A stretch of DNA of 64,000 nucleotides, from the NCBI RefSeq assembly GCF_900110105.1, contig NZ_FOCL01000002.1, positions 310,001-374,000 of the forward strand, written 5' to 3'. The stretch is from Mucilaginibacter gossypiicola (GTDB taxonomy: Bacteria; Bacteroidota; Bacteroidia; Sphingobacteriales; Sphingobacteriaceae). The notes beneath the pieces were generated by a model. It saw nothing but the letters and a program-made list of their open reading frames with translations, made no database searches and was not told where the DNA came from. The position numbers and the translations under genes are program-made. Within the stretch, counting starts at the first letter, position 1; every line of letters begins with the position of its first letter. Shown piece after piece: positions 1 to 8,839 of this stretch.

Positions 1-359
1 AAAGCGGCCTTTTTTGCTTTTTTAATGCTCTTGAGAAAACGTTCGTAACTGACCGGTTTAAGCAGGTAATCGAATGCCTGCTTTTCGAACGCTTCTACCG
101 CGTATTCAGGAAATGAGGTTGTAAAGATAATTTCCGTATGCAGGCTGGCCAGCCCGGCAAACTCCATACCCGACAGTTCAGGCATATCCACGTCCAGGAA
201 GGTCAATGCCGGGGAATCGGTTCGGGTAACCTCATTTAAGCCGGTGACGGGGTTAGTCGCGTAGCCGACAAGCTCCAACCCCTCTGTTTGCTCTATATAT
301 TGCCGAAGTATTTTAACCGCATGATATTCATCATCCACGATGTAACAGGTTAAGTTCAT
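1..359 (-). CDS. LytTR-family response regulator (partial, runs off window)
   Basis: The minus-strand reading begins at ATG 357-359 and is open to base 1, so only the receiver domain is in the window. It has the paired acidic residues (D9, D10), the phospho-acceptor in FLDVDMPELSG (D56), a FTTSF switch region and the K of LLKPV. The missing C-terminus is predicted to be a LytTR DNA-binding domain, because receivers of this style coupled to a LytS-like kinase usually carry one; that is inference. Its ATG overlaps the stop of the upstream kinase gene (ATGA), so the two are translationally coupled. It should act as a cytoplasmic transcription factor. Confidence 0.88.
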   Translation of the reverse strand, partial: MNLTCYIVDDEYHAVKILRQYIEQTEGLELVGYATNPVTGLNEVTRTDSPALTFLDVDMPELSGMEFAGLASLHTEIIFTTSFPEYAVEAFEKQAFDYLLKPVSYERFLKSIKKAKKAA

Positions 360-1414
360 AATTGCATCTTTAATTCCAACTCATAGCTTTCTTCTTCTTC
401 ATGAATGTTAAGTTTAAATTGATGCGGATAACTGTGCTCTAATCGTTTGATCGTGTTTTCAATGCCAATAGACCTGATTCTCCTCCTTTCTGTCTGATTT
501 TTTTTGAGGTTCCAGCTGCGGAAGGTGAGTTCCTGATGCCGGGATATCGTAATGGATAAGCTCGCCTTTTTTTCCGGTACCTTCAGGTTGCCGTGTTTGA
601 AGACATTTTCTGTCAGGGAAAGCAACACCAGGGGAATGATCCTGCAGCCTTCCGCCTCCCCTGTTATTTTTATATCCAATTGCAGATCAAAATCAAAACG
701 ATACCGGTTCAGCGTAATGAAATTATTGATCTGCTCCAGCTCATCCCGCAATGCTTTTTTACCGTCAGAATCAGGCTCCAGCATCGTGTAATGCATGATT
801 TCCGAAAGCAGCATCACGCATTTGGCGGCTTCCCTGGAATACTCATAAAAAGTATTGTGGATAAAACTGAGACTGTTAAACAGGAAATGTGGATTGATCT
901 GGTGATGGAGATAGGCGTTCTGTGCGGTAACGAGATCTCTTTCCAGCACGGCTTTTTCTTTTTCAAACGCAAGACGCTTCTGATTAATTATATGGTCCCG
1001 TTGCCGGTACTCTATCAATCGTGCCACCGACCAGTATAAAGTACTGATGCTCCAAAAATATAATCCACGCCATAAATTAAGCATAAGATACTTTCCCGCG
1101 TGTTCCCAATAGGAGCGAACGATGTGCCGTTCAAGGTCCAGCAGGTGATCCAGCGCAAGCTTGACAGCCAGGTAAATCGCTATTTCGGCTGCAATCCCCA
1201 TAAAAGCTTTCAGGTAGGACTTATCTCTTTCCGCAAACGAATAAGGTAAAACGAAGTAGGCATTATAGTAGAATAAACCGATGTTTAATATATAAAAAAG
1301 CACATAGTCTGCCAGCCGGTAAAAATGCCCCGTTGTGATATAGACAACCCCGATCTCATACAGGGCGAAAATCATCCATCCAAAAAAATGCCATATGATC
1401 ACCTTTTTTTTCAC
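356..1414 (-). CDS. LytS-like membrane sensor histidine kinase (His_kinase family)
   Basis: A 352-residue protein with four hydrophobic segments in the first ~135 residues (about 5-28, 38-57, 69-88, 114-134), a coiled linker, then the His_kinase (PF06580-type) H-box HHQINPHFLFNSLSF near residue 170. A HATPase-like C-terminus follows, with the N-box region LTENVFKH and the GIENTIKRL motif. It is a normal length for the family and would phosphorylate the regulator downstream, whose start codon overlaps its stop. There is no periplasmic sensory domain, so the signal is probably membrane-borne. In Bacteroidota such LytS/LytTR pairs sit beside many kinds of gene, so the stimulus cannot be read from sequence. 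Confidence 0.93.
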   Translation of the reverse strand: MKKKVIIWHFFGWMIFALYEIGVVYITTGHFYRLADYVLFYILNIGLFYYNAYFVLPYSFAERDKSYLKAFMGIAAEIAIYLAVKLALDHLLDLERHIVRSYWEHAGKYLMLNLWRGLYFWSISTLYWSVARLIEYRQRDHIINQKRLAFEKEKAVLERDLVTAQNAYLHHQINPHFLFNSLSFIHNTFYEYSREAAKCVMLLSEIMHYTMLEPDSDGKKALRDELEQINNFITLNRYRFDFDLQLDIKITGEAEGCRIIPLVLLSLTENVFKHGNLKVPEKKASLSITISRHQELTFRSWNLKKNQTERRRIRSIGIENTIKRLEHSYPHQFKLNIHEEEESYELELKMQL

Positions 1415-1546
1415 GTCTCTTTTTCTTAACCGGAATTTGTTGCCGAATTGTCACCTGTTGTTGTCTGTCGCAGGCAAATGGTCGTCGGTGTAACAAATTC
1501 ATCCTGAGATTTACGGGGCTGATATTTTGCTTAAAAGTTAATAATT

Positions 1547-1735
1547 ATGAAGCAGTTGTCAGTAAAAAATCTAAAAAAAAGAACCCATACCATATTTACA
1601 TATGGATCAAATATCAGGTCCGCAGGCTCAGAGACCGAAACCGGGAATGACCCGACCAATACCACAGTCACGGTCATAACGACGACTCATATTTTCAGAG
1701 GGCTCGAAAAGGACAGGGGACAAAGGATCGGATAA
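1547..1735 (+). CDS. Small peptide resembling a Bacteroidota RiPP (natural product) precursor
   Basis: A 62-codon ORF starting MKQLSVKNLKKRT, a leader-like Lys/Leu-rich start seen in Bacteroidota class I lanthipeptide-type and other natural-product precursors, followed by a Ser/Thr-rich tail (TNTTVTVITTTHIF). It has no cysteine, so a classical lanthionine core is unlikely. It lies divergent from the LytS/LytTR pair and just before the conjugative-element genes. No LanB/LanC-like, protease or transporter gene is nearby. The ATG at 1547 is preceded by an AT-rich stretch without a clear Shine-Dalgarno, as is usual for the phylum. It could equally be a non-coding open frame. Confidence 0.35.
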   Translation: MKQLSVKNLKKRTHTIFTYGSNIRSAGSETETGNDPTNTTVTVITTTHIFRGLEKDRGQRIG

Positions 1736-1758
1736 GGGAATCATGAATTAAATCGCAT

Positions 1759-2973
1759 TTGATTTTGCTAAGGGACGAGCTGAAAATATTGAGAGACCTG
1801 ACGAACACTGTTCTTGAACAGACGCACCTGCGCACGGTAAAATTGCCGGAAGTGCCGGAAAAACAACAGGCGATAGCAACGGAAATCCGGCGCATTAAAA
1901 CTGCATGGAGCGTACTCTTCACCTCGACGGTAAAGGATTACGTATTGAAAAGATATGTGAATTATCAGCAGGCCGTATTGGTCGATCTTGCTGATCGCCT
2001 GTTTGCGCATATCGTTGCAGACAGCCGGCACGGGGATGGTCCTCAGGTTTCGCCCGCCTTTGCTATCGATCAGGCGTTACTCCAGGGGCTGCTGGAACTG
2101 CTTGCTTTCCTGGAACAATACTTTGAAGCCGGTTTCAACCGGGCTGGCAAAATACCGGACGCCCTGATACAGGATACTTTAAAAGAGATCAGGGGCCAGG
2201 CCGATGCCATAGTCAGACTGCTGGAATCTTCAGATACCGAAGAATCCCTCAAGCAATGCCTGATTGATTACCTCGAACTGATTCCGCAGGAGAGTTACCG
2301 CTCAAAATTGAACTTTCATACCCGCCTGTACATCAAAGACCTGCTTGTTTTTTTAACTCCGGTTTACCGGCGCGGCACAGACGCTGATAGGAGTCTCGTG
2401 ATTGTTGACGTACTGATGTACCTCAACTTTAACTTCTATGGGTTTGTGACCTGGTTGCAGGAACAAATTAATTATAAGATCCGTCGGTTGGCTACCGCTG
2501 AAGAGCGGCTGCTGGTCCTGATCGAAGAACTCGTTCGTGTAAAAACAAGCCCGGTCATGTTATCTGTCTCGTGTGACCTGTCCCTGCCGCCCTTGGCCGA
2601 GTTGTTAGAGGCCTGGCTGAACGAAGCGATCAAAAAGGAAAGCGGCAGGTATTTTCCAAGGGGGCCGGGAGATTCAGAAAAGAAACTTGGCCTGTCCTTG
2701 TCGGTTACGCAGCTATCCCTGTTCATCCGGCTGCTTTACGAAGAGGGTTTCTTTACCCTGAAAAATATAACCGCCATTCTGCGGTTTACCGCTAAACATT
2801 TTACGACCAAACGGCAGGAGCATATTTCCGCCGTGAATATGGGCCGGACTTACTACGGTACGGACCAGTTCACCGCCGCGGCGGTGAAGGATCTGCTGCT
2901 CCGGATGCTGGCCCGCCTCAACAGGATGTTTTTTCCCTTGATCGCTTTAACTATCATTTTATGGACCTCTTAA
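1759..2973 (+). CDS. Conserved-looking hypothetical protein, upstream partner of RteC
   Basis: A long open frame (up to 404 residues) with no upstream ATG: a TGA lies at 1744-1746, and the first plausible starts are TTG 1759 or TTG 1765. Either a TTG start is used or the 5' end was lost. The protein is helical with no signal peptide. Its C-terminal third (FTAKHFTTKRQEHIS followed by NMGRTYYGTDQ, about residues 340-375) resembles a C-terminal module I associate with accessory proteins of Bacteroidota mobile elements, without a firm family name. It is followed 98 bp later by rteC on the same strand, so a role in regulating excision or transfer is inferred from position only. Confidence 0.7.
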   Translation: MILLRDELKILRDLTNTVLEQTHLRTVKLPEVPEKQQAIATEIRRIKTAWSVLFTSTVKDYVLKRYVNYQQAVLVDLADRLFAHIVADSRHGDGPQVSPAFAIDQALLQGLLELLAFLEQYFEAGFNRAGKIPDALIQDTLKEIRGQADAIVRLLESSDTEESLKQCLIDYLELIPQESYRSKLNFHTRLYIKDLLVFLTPVYRRGTDADRSLVIVDVLMYLNFNFYGFVTWLQEQINYKIRRLATAEERLLVLIEELVRVKTSPVMLSVSCDLSLPPLAELLEAWLNEAIKKESGRYFPRGPGDSEKKLGLSLSVTQLSLFIRLLYEEGFFTLKNITAILRFTAKHFTTKRQEHISAVNMGRTYYGTDQFTAAAVKDLLLRMLARLNRMFFPLIALTIILWTS

Positions 2974-3071
2974 TCGGAATCGCATGATTTGAAATATTAC
3001 CAACTGGTTCTGTTTGATACACTTATTGCCTGGGATGGGTGGCGGATCCGGGATAACTCATATTTTATGTT

Positions 3072-3923
3072 ATGATCCTGAAATATAGTGAGCGTTTATA
3101 TGATGACCTCAACAGAGAACTGACAAATCTGAAATTAGATGAAAAACCGGTATTCAAAAGACTTGAACTTTCCATACTAACCTGTATCCGTACATTGACC
3201 AAACTGAAAACGTTCTTCAAGGAAAACGGCCCGCGGACCAAAGCCGAAGAGATCGAATTTTTCAAAAAAGTCAAGCCCAAATTCAAATCCCTGCTCATCT
3301 TTCACCAGCAGGTGCTCAATATCGAAAGCCGCAGGCCGGTAGGCGACGCACAGGCGGTCAGCGATTATTACCTCAATGAGCTCAAAGTGCTTACCCATTA
3401 CTTTGACAGCCACATGTCTTTTTATCAGTATCTCCGGACAGAGGCCACGCATTTCGATGAGCAGTATTTTGTCAGGGATGTTTATCCTATCCATCTGAAT
3501 CCCTATGAAGGTATTGTGGACTTCGACACTTCTTTTAATACGAGTCATGACAGCCAGGTTGCTCATATCCTGGCGAACGAAATGATCCTGGCTTATCTGG
3601 AGAAGCAAATACTGGGTGCAAATAACAAGGAAAATTCTGACCTGAAGACTTTCATGGAAGAGGAACTCGTAACCTGGACCCAGGCCAACACCGCCCTCGT
3701 GGAAAATATCTATGGCTGGTACGAAACCAAGGCCCTCAACCATGGCAAGCTCTCGCTGACCCGTATTTCGAAGTATATGGAAAAAGTCTTTCATGTCAAG
3801 CTCGACGACTTTTTCGACACCTGGGGCTATATTTCTGACCGGGCCAATAAAACCATTTATATGGACGAAATGAAAGTGGGCATATTAAACAGGATCAGCC
3901 AGAAGCTCGGGGTTCGGAAATAG
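3072..3923 (+). CDS. rteC: RteC-like regulator of conjugative transposon excision
   Basis: A 283-residue soluble protein that reads as RteC (PF09357): an all-helical N-terminus, then the diagnostic central stretch ELKVLTHYFDSHMSFYQYLR followed by ATHFDEQYFVRD, and a winged-helix-like C-terminus (LSLTRISKYMEKVFHVKLDDFF). In CTnDOT, RteC activates expression of the excision operon, and the two-component pair RteA/RteB acts upstream of it. Here no RteA/RteB pair is adjacent. The LytTR/LytS pair at the left edge is a different type. A strong terminator follows the gene directly, separating it from the tra operon. ATG 3072 gives the family's usual length. Confidence 0.85.
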   Translation: MILKYSERLYDDLNRELTNLKLDEKPVFKRLELSILTCIRTLTKLKTFFKENGPRTKAEEIEFFKKVKPKFKSLLIFHQQVLNIESRRPVGDAQAVSDYYLNELKVLTHYFDSHMSFYQYLRTEATHFDEQYFVRDVYPIHLNPYEGIVDFDTSFNTSHDSQVAHILANEMILAYLEKQILGANNKENSDLKTFMEEELVTWTQANTALVENIYGWYETKALNHGKLSLTRISKYMEKVFHVKLDDFFDTWGYISDRANKTIYMDEMKVGILNRISQKLGVRK

Positions 3924-3938
3924 GCGGTCAATGGCTCA

Positions 3939-3963
3939 CAAAGCGGCTCAGGCCGCTTTTTTT
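3939..3963 (+). terminator. Rho-independent terminator after rteC
   Basis: AAGCGGC, a TCAG loop, GCCGCTT, then a run of seven T. It lies 16 bases after the rteC stop. Confidence 0.9.
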
Positions 3964-4081
3964 ATGCATAAATATTAAAAAAAGCTTATCCGACGTAGGA
4001 TGGCGTCGGATTACCTGCGGGTTTTAACCGGGCAATTTTGCCTCAACATCCGCAATGCAGCGGTTGGGTTAAATCATAGTC

Positions 4082-4621
4082 ATGATCATACATTGCACAT
4101 GGACACAGTATGGCGTCACGGCCGGGGCCTGCTGCCTGCTGTACTACCTGCTGGTTTTGGGACACTATTACCGGCAGGAGATCACTGCTTTTTTTCACCG
4201 GGAAAAAGGGGCACCACCCTCCGTTACAAAGGCCCCTCTTCCAGATGTCTTTGGACAGGTCCGGTCGGACGACACGGAAATGGCGGTGATCTCCGCCGAT
4301 GAACTGGCTTTTGCAGATAACGACGGCGGGGACGAGCTTTCAACGGAGCCAATGCCCGATAAAGTATTCCTGCTGGGCGGCCTGGCTGATTTTCAGCAGG
4401 AACTGAAAACACTGGTCCGTATCACGATTGAATCGCAGGATACCAGGGAGAATTTCCTTGACCTGCTGCGGTTGGTTGCTTCCGGCTATCCGCCGCTGGC
4501 CGATCAGCAATACATCGGTCCGATCGCTTCAATGCTGCTCGAAAACAGCGGTGACTTTCCCTTCGAACTGAAGGAGGCCGACATCCGGGAGGCCTTAATC
4601 AACACATCCTTTAACGATTAA
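4082..4621 (+). CDS. Hypothetical membrane-anchored protein heading the tra operon
   Basis: A 179-residue protein with one N-terminal hydrophobic segment (about residues 10-27, GVTAGACCLLYYLLVLGHYY), a Pro/Asp-rich linker, and a C-terminal helical domain (about 95-179) rich in acidic residues. I do not recognise the family. It lies 11 bp upstream of traE and in the same orientation, so it is probably co-transcribed with the transfer genes; genes of this size and topology commonly precede traE in Sphingobacteriaceae elements. Its job may be assembly of the mating channel at the inner membrane, which is inference from position and topology. Confidence 0.75.
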   Translation: MIIHCTWTQYGVTAGACCLLYYLLVLGHYYRQEITAFFHREKGAPPSVTKAPLPDVFGQVRSDDTEMAVISADELAFADNDGGDELSTEPMPDKVFLLGGLADFQQELKTLVRITIESQDTRENFLDLLRLVASGYPPLADQQYIGPIASMLLENSGDFPFELKEADIREALINTSFND

Positions 4622-4632
4622 AAAACACCTTC

Positions 4633-4980
4633 ATGAACAATCAATTTGTAACTCCCCGAAAAAGAATACTGGCCAAAGTCTGGCTGCTGACTGTAACGCT
4701 CACCGTATACCAAATGCTGCTGATGGTTTTTGATGCCCGGGCCCAGGATGGCAATTCCGGTATTCAACAGGCCACCACGATGGTCAAAGGCTATTTTGAC
4801 ACCGGTTGTAACCTGATGTATGCCATCGGCGCGGTCGTCGGCATCGTAGGCGCCGTTAAGGTCTATCAGAAATGGAATGCCGGGGAACCGGATACCAGTA
4901 AAGTAGCCGCCTCCTGGTTTGGCTCCTGCATCTTTTTGGTCGTGGTCGCTACCGTCATCAAATCATTTTTCGGATTATGA
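4633..4980 (+). CDS. traE: Conjugative transfer protein TraE (DUF4134)
   Basis: 115 residues: N-terminal signal/hydrophobic segment (about 14-37, ending in ARAQDG), then two further membrane segments (MYAIGAVVGIVGAVKVY and SCIFLVVVATVIKSFF). The pattern, with the conserved NLMYAIGAVVGIVGAVKVYQKW core, is that of the DUF4134/TraE family, the VirB2-like small membrane component of CTnDOT-type type IV secretion. It overlaps traF by four bases (ATGA), consistent with coupled translation in one operon. Confidence 0.93.
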   Translation: MNNQFVTPRKRILAKVWLLTVTLTVYQMLLMVFDARAQDGNSGIQQATTMVKGYFDTGCNLMYAIGAVVGIVGAVKVYQKWNAGEPDTSKVAASWFGSCIFLVVVATVIKSFFGL

Positions 4981-5312
4981 GCAGCGTCTATTTCATCAAT
5001 AAAGGCATTAATAAAAGTATTGAGTTCCGCGGTTTGCGGGCTCAATACATTGCCTACCTCGCCCTCGGGCTGGTTGGCTTACTGATCTTGTTTGTCGTCC
5101 TCTACATGATGGGTGTTAATGCCTATGTCTGCTTAACCCTCATAACTGGACTGGGTGTCACATTGGTGATCGGCACCTTCAGGCTGAGTCATAAATACGG
5201 CAAATATGGCCTGATGAAAAAACGGGCCAGGCGAAGCCTGCCGGATTGCCTCAAATCCCGCTCACGGAAATTATTCATTCACCTTAAAGCCAAAACCCAT
5301 GATCAACATTGA
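4977..5312 (+). CDS. traF: Conjugative transfer protein TraF (DUF4133)
   Basis: 111 residues beginning SSVYFINKGINKSIEFRGL, the DUF4133/TraF signature, followed by two adjacent membrane segments (about 25-62), which are VirB3-like. The start overlaps the traE stop and the end overlaps the traG start by 14 bases, a tight arrangement typical of VirB3-VirB4 gene pairs. It is expected to anchor the TraG ATPase at the inner membrane. Confidence 0.92.
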   Translation: MSSVYFINKGINKSIEFRGLRAQYIAYLALGLVGLLILFVVLYMMGVNAYVCLTLITGLGVTLVIGTFRLSHKYGKYGLMKKRARRSLPDCLKSRSRKLFIHLKAKTHDQH

Positions 5313-7746
5313 AAAGATACTTCCGATTTATCAGGTGGAGCATGATGCTTTGCTGTCTGCTTATGGTGATATCACGATCGTGTATGAGGTTGCACAACCC
5401 GACATTTTTACCCTTTCAGGTAACGACTATGAAAATTATCACCAGTCCTGGATAAGGGCAGCCAGGGTATTTGGAAAATATACGATCCTGCATAAAAAAG
5501 ACATTTACCGGCGCAACACCTACAGGGCCGACAAGGCGAACCGTAGCTTTTTGTCCGCCGCCGCCGACCGTTACTTTACAGGCCGTACCTGTCTTGATCA
5601 CCATTGTTATATCCTGGTTACCAAAATGGCAACAGACCGCAAAGCGGCCAGTAGTTCCTATTCCGGCCTGATGCGTAAAAGTATTGTCCCAAGACAGACC
5701 ATCGACTCCGGGCTGTTTCCCGAATTCCTGGAAAAGGCTGGCCAGTTTGAGCGCATCCTGTCCGACAGCGGTTTTGTAACCTTACGCAGGCTTGGTGATG
5801 ATGAACTGGCAGGCACGATGGATCATGCCGGGATACTGGAGCAGTATTGCTTCCTTTTAGGATCCGGTGAAAGGCCAATGATCAGGGATGTACAGTTCAA
5901 AGAGGGCTTGCAGATTGGTGACCTGCACGGTCAGGTATTTACCTTAAGCGATGTCGAAGACCTGCCGTCGATGTGCGGGAGCCGTATCGATTACGACAAG
6001 TTCAGTACCGATCAGAGCCGTTTTCCTATCGGCTTTGTGGCCAGGCTTAACCTGTTACTGGACTGCGACCATGAATACAACCAATATGTTTTTATCGAAG
6101 ACGCGCAAAAAACGCTCAAGGCTTTGGAAGCCAAAAAGCGCCGTCTGCAATCGCTTTCCGCTTACAGCCGGGAAAATGCCATCGCACGTGACGCTACCAA
6201 TGATTTCCTCAACGAAGCCATCAGCCAGGGCCGCCTGCCGGTTCGCGCGCATTTCAATGTGATCGCCTGGACGAGGGAAAAAGAACGCCTCCAGGACATT
6301 AAAAACATGGTGGGCTCCGCCATGGCGCAGATCGGCGCTACCGCCAAGCAGGAAACGGCCGGCGCACCCCAGATATGGTGGGCTGGGATCCCGGGCAATG
6401 CCGCTGATTTTCCGATGAACGATACTTTCGACACTTTTTTAGAACAGGCCACCTGCTTCCTGAACCTCGAAAGTAATTATAAAAGCGACCCGGTTGAAAC
6501 AGGCATCCGCTTCTGCGACCGATTCGGCAGGCCGGTCTATGTTGACCTGTATGATGCGCCCCGAAGATCGGGAATTACCAGTAACATGGGTACACTGGTA
6601 TGCGGAACATCAGGAGGAGGGAAATCAATGACGGTCAACCATATCCTGCGCACCATGCACGACCAGGGCGCACATAGTGTGATCGTGGATATCGGCGGCA
6701 GTTATAAAGGCTTATGCGAACTTGTCGGGGGGTATTATTTCACCTATGAGGAGCAAAACCCGATCAGCTTCAATCCCTTCTTCCTGTCTGCCGGGCAGCT
6801 ATTGGACACCGAAAAAAAGGAAAGCCTGAAAGCGCTGTTGGTCGCCCTTTGGAAGCAGGAAAATGAAAGTTTTAACCGGAGCGAGTACGTGGCTTTATCA
6901 AACGCCTTGCAGGGTTATTACCGGCACCTGCTGGATGATTCCTCCGTCTTTCCTTGTTTTAATACATTTTATGATTATCTCGAAAACCACTACACGGAAG
7001 TATTAAAAGGCCAGCGGGTAAAAGACCGGGATTTTGACATCGATAGTTTCCTGTACGTATTAAGGCCCTTTTATACCGGTGGCGAGTTTGACTACCTGCT
7101 CAATGCTACCGAAAACCTGGACCTGCTGAACCAGCCCTTTGTCGTCATTGAACTGGATCAGATTAAGGATCACCCCATCCTGTTTCCGGTGGTGACGCTC
7201 ATCGTCATGGAGCTTTTCCTATCCAAAATGCGCAAACTGCATGGTGTGAGAAAGGTGCTGTGTATTGATGAAGCCTGGAAAGCGATAGCCAAATCAGGGA
7301 TGGCCGAATTTCTGAAATATGCATTTAAGACCATCCGGAAATTCAACGGGGTACCCATCGTGATCACCCAGGAACTGGATGATCTCATCAATTCGCCGGT
7401 GATTAAAGACGCCATCATCAATAATGCCGACATCAAGATCATGATGGACATGCGCAAGTTCATGCACAAGTTTGATAAGCTGCAGGATACACTTGGCGCT
7501 TCAGATAAAGCAAAGACGATGATGCTTTCCGTCAATAAGGACAACCGGGAGATCAGCATCGACATCGGCGGACAGGTCGTCAGGGTTTACAAAAATGAAC
7601 TCTGCCCGGAGGAATATTATGCCTTTACCACAGAGGGTAAAGAACGGGTGAAGGTTCGTGAATATGCGGCAGCACACGGCGGTATGGAAAAAGGCATCAC
7701 CGCATTGGTTAACGATGAACGGCGGACCAAACGGGAGAACCCATAA
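5299..7746 (+). CDS. traG: Conjugation ATPase TraG (VirB4-like)
   Basis: An 815-residue cytoplasmic ATPase of the Bacteroidota TraG/VirB4 group. The N-terminal half is the VirB4 N-domain. The C-terminal half has Walker A (GTSGGGKSMT, near residue 437), the VIVDIGGSYKGL motif, Walker B (KVLCIDEAWKAIA, near 650) and the VIVTQELDD-type sensor (PIVITQELDD). It powers substrate export and pilus/channel assembly with TraE, TraF, TraJ and TraM. It is full length and no frameshift is visible. In CTnDOT naming TraG is this VirB4-type protein, not the VirD4 coupling protein, which is not found in the window. Confidence 0.96.
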   Translation: MINIEKILPIYQVEHDALLSAYGDITIVYEVAQPDIFTLSGNDYENYHQSWIRAARVFGKYTILHKKDIYRRNTYRADKANRSFLSAAADRYFTGRTCLDHHCYILVTKMATDRKAASSSYSGLMRKSIVPRQTIDSGLFPEFLEKAGQFERILSDSGFVTLRRLGDDELAGTMDHAGILEQYCFLLGSGERPMIRDVQFKEGLQIGDLHGQVFTLSDVEDLPSMCGSRIDYDKFSTDQSRFPIGFVARLNLLLDCDHEYNQYVFIEDAQKTLKALEAKKRRLQSLSAYSRENAIARDATNDFLNEAISQGRLPVRAHFNVIAWTREKERLQDIKNMVGSAMAQIGATAKQETAGAPQIWWAGIPGNAADFPMNDTFDTFLEQATCFLNLESNYKSDPVETGIRFCDRFGRPVYVDLYDAPRRSGITSNMGTLVCGTSGGGKSMTVNHILRTMHDQGAHSVIVDIGGSYKGLCELVGGYYFTYEEQNPISFNPFFLSAGQLLDTEKKESLKALLVALWKQENESFNRSEYVALSNALQGYYRHLLDDSSVFPCFNTFYDYLENHYTEVLKGQRVKDRDFDIDSFLYVLRPFYTGGEFDYLLNATENLDLLNQPFVVIELDQIKDHPILFPVVTLIVMELFLSKMRKLHGVRKVLCIDEAWKAIAKSGMAEFLKYAFKTIRKFNGVPIVITQELDDLINSPVIKDAIINNADIKIMMDMRKFMHKFDKLQDTLGASDKAKTMMLSVNKDNREISIDIGGQVVRVYKNELCPEEYYAFTTEGKERVKVREYAAAHGGMEKGITALVNDERRTKRENP

Positions 7747-7775
7747 AATTCAACAGCATAAACTAAACAATCCAT

Positions 7776-8150
7776 ATGATGAAAACAAGAACCATCGTGG
7801 CGGGACTGGCATCAATCCTTGCCGCCTGCAATCCTTCTTCAAAAACCGCGGATTTTATTCCTGGTACCTATGTCAATCATGCGGAAAGTGCCTATAGTGT
7901 CGCCAATGACACACTGGCCATCTCGGCAGACCGGGATAATGCCAACGTCTACCATATTGTCCGCCGCACCGGTTTCCGGCGAAAAAAAGAAAGACAGGTA
8001 CCGCAGTACCAGGTTAAAACTTTTATAGGAATATGGTCTGAACAGCAGCAGATCTTACAGATCAGCCAAAACGGCGTACTGATCCTGTTCCACCCGGATA
8101 AGAATGAACTGAGCATCGAAAACAGCACGTATTTAAAACTAAAAAAATGA
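7776..8150 (+). CDS. Small conjugation-operon lipoprotein
   Basis: 124 residues with a short signal peptide and lipobox LAAC (Cys19), then a compact beta-rich domain (GTYVNHAESAYSVANDTLAI ... GIWSEQQQILQI) resembling small beta-sandwich lipoproteins encoded between traG and the TraI-like genes in Sphingobacteriaceae elements. The function is unknown. The ATG at 7776 is followed directly by a second ATG that could also be used. The stop overlaps the next start by four bases, placing it firmly in the tra operon. Confidence 0.85.
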   Translation: MMKTRTIVAGLASILAACNPSSKTADFIPGTYVNHAESAYSVANDTLAISADRDNANVYHIVRRTGFRRKKERQVPQYQVKTFIGIWSEQQQILQISQNGVLILFHPDKNELSIENSTYLKLKK

Positions 8151-8839
8151 ACCTCATGAGATTTTATAAGATCGTCCTGCCCATCAGTATGGCGGTGATA
8201 CTCATTGCCTTGCCGGAAAAAAAGGCGGAGGCGCAGGTGGTGATCACGGAAGTGCTCAACCAGACCGTTGGTAAGATCATTCGCGCCATTGACCTCGGCG
8301 TGCAAAGGGCGCAGAATAAAACGATCTGGCTGCAAAACGCCCAAAAGGTGATCGAAACCCAGCTTAACCAGCTTAAGCTGACCGAGATTGCCGGGATCGG
8401 CCAGCAGCAAAAAGACCTGTTCAGCAATTATTACCAGGAGCTGTATCAGGTCAAGTCCATCATCAGCGGTTACCGGCAGGTAAAAAACATCACGCTCCGG
8501 CAAGCCGCTTTGGTCAAAGAATATCAGCGTGCCTGGGGCATGACGCAGCAGGATGATCATTTCTCGGCCGCTGAATTGCAAAATATAGCTGCCGTATATA
8601 CCGGGATACTACAGGCCAGCGTCAAAAACCTGGACGAGCTCATGGTCGTGATCAATTCCTTCCGGACCCAAATGAGCGATGGCGAGCGCATGGAACTCAT
8701 TGATCGCATTGCCGCCAGAATAGACCGGAACTACAATGACCTTAAACAATTTAATAACCAGAACATCCTGTTAAGCCTCGGCAGGTCGCGCAATGCACAG
8801 GATGTTCAAAGCCTCAAAAACCTGTATGGCATCAATTAA
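8147..8839 (+). CDS. TraI-like conjugation protein, copy 1
   Basis: 230 residues: signal peptide (about 1-28, ending KKAEAQ), then an extended helical periplasmic domain with the QNKTIWLQNAQKVIETQLNQ repeat-like helix and the C-terminal signature MSDGERMELIDRIAARID. This is the TraI/DUF4141-like family of CTnDOT-type elements. It is the first of three consecutive genes with a related layout (signal peptide, helical domain, M-[ST]-D-x-ER motif near the C-terminus). It overlaps its neighbours on both sides. The molecular role is unknown; secretion and operon position suggest a periplasmic part of the channel. Confidence 0.8.
   Translation: MNLMRFYKIVLPISMAVILIALPEKKAEAQVVITEVLNQTVGKIIRAIDLGVQRAQNKTIWLQNAQKVIETQLNQLKLTEIAGIGQQQKDLFSNYYQELYQVKSIISGYRQVKNITLRQAALVKEYQRAWGMTQQDDHFSAAELQNIAAVYTGILQASVKNLDELMVVINSFRTQMSDGERMELIDRIAARIDRNYNDLKQFNNQNILLSLGRSRNAQDVQSLKNLYGIN

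Noticed and set aside
593..1039. 148-codon plus-strand ORF opposite the LytS kinase
   Set aside because: It is the antisense shadow of the kinase, with no recognisable protein content; the minus-strand reading has all kinase motifs.
3177..3794. 205-codon minus-strand ORF opposite rteC
   Set aside because: Antisense shadow of a well-recognised RteC gene; no family features.
8793..8825. Extended start for the second TraI-like gene
   Set aside because: The extra 11 residues lie inside the preceding gene and spoil the signal peptide; ATG 8826 is better.
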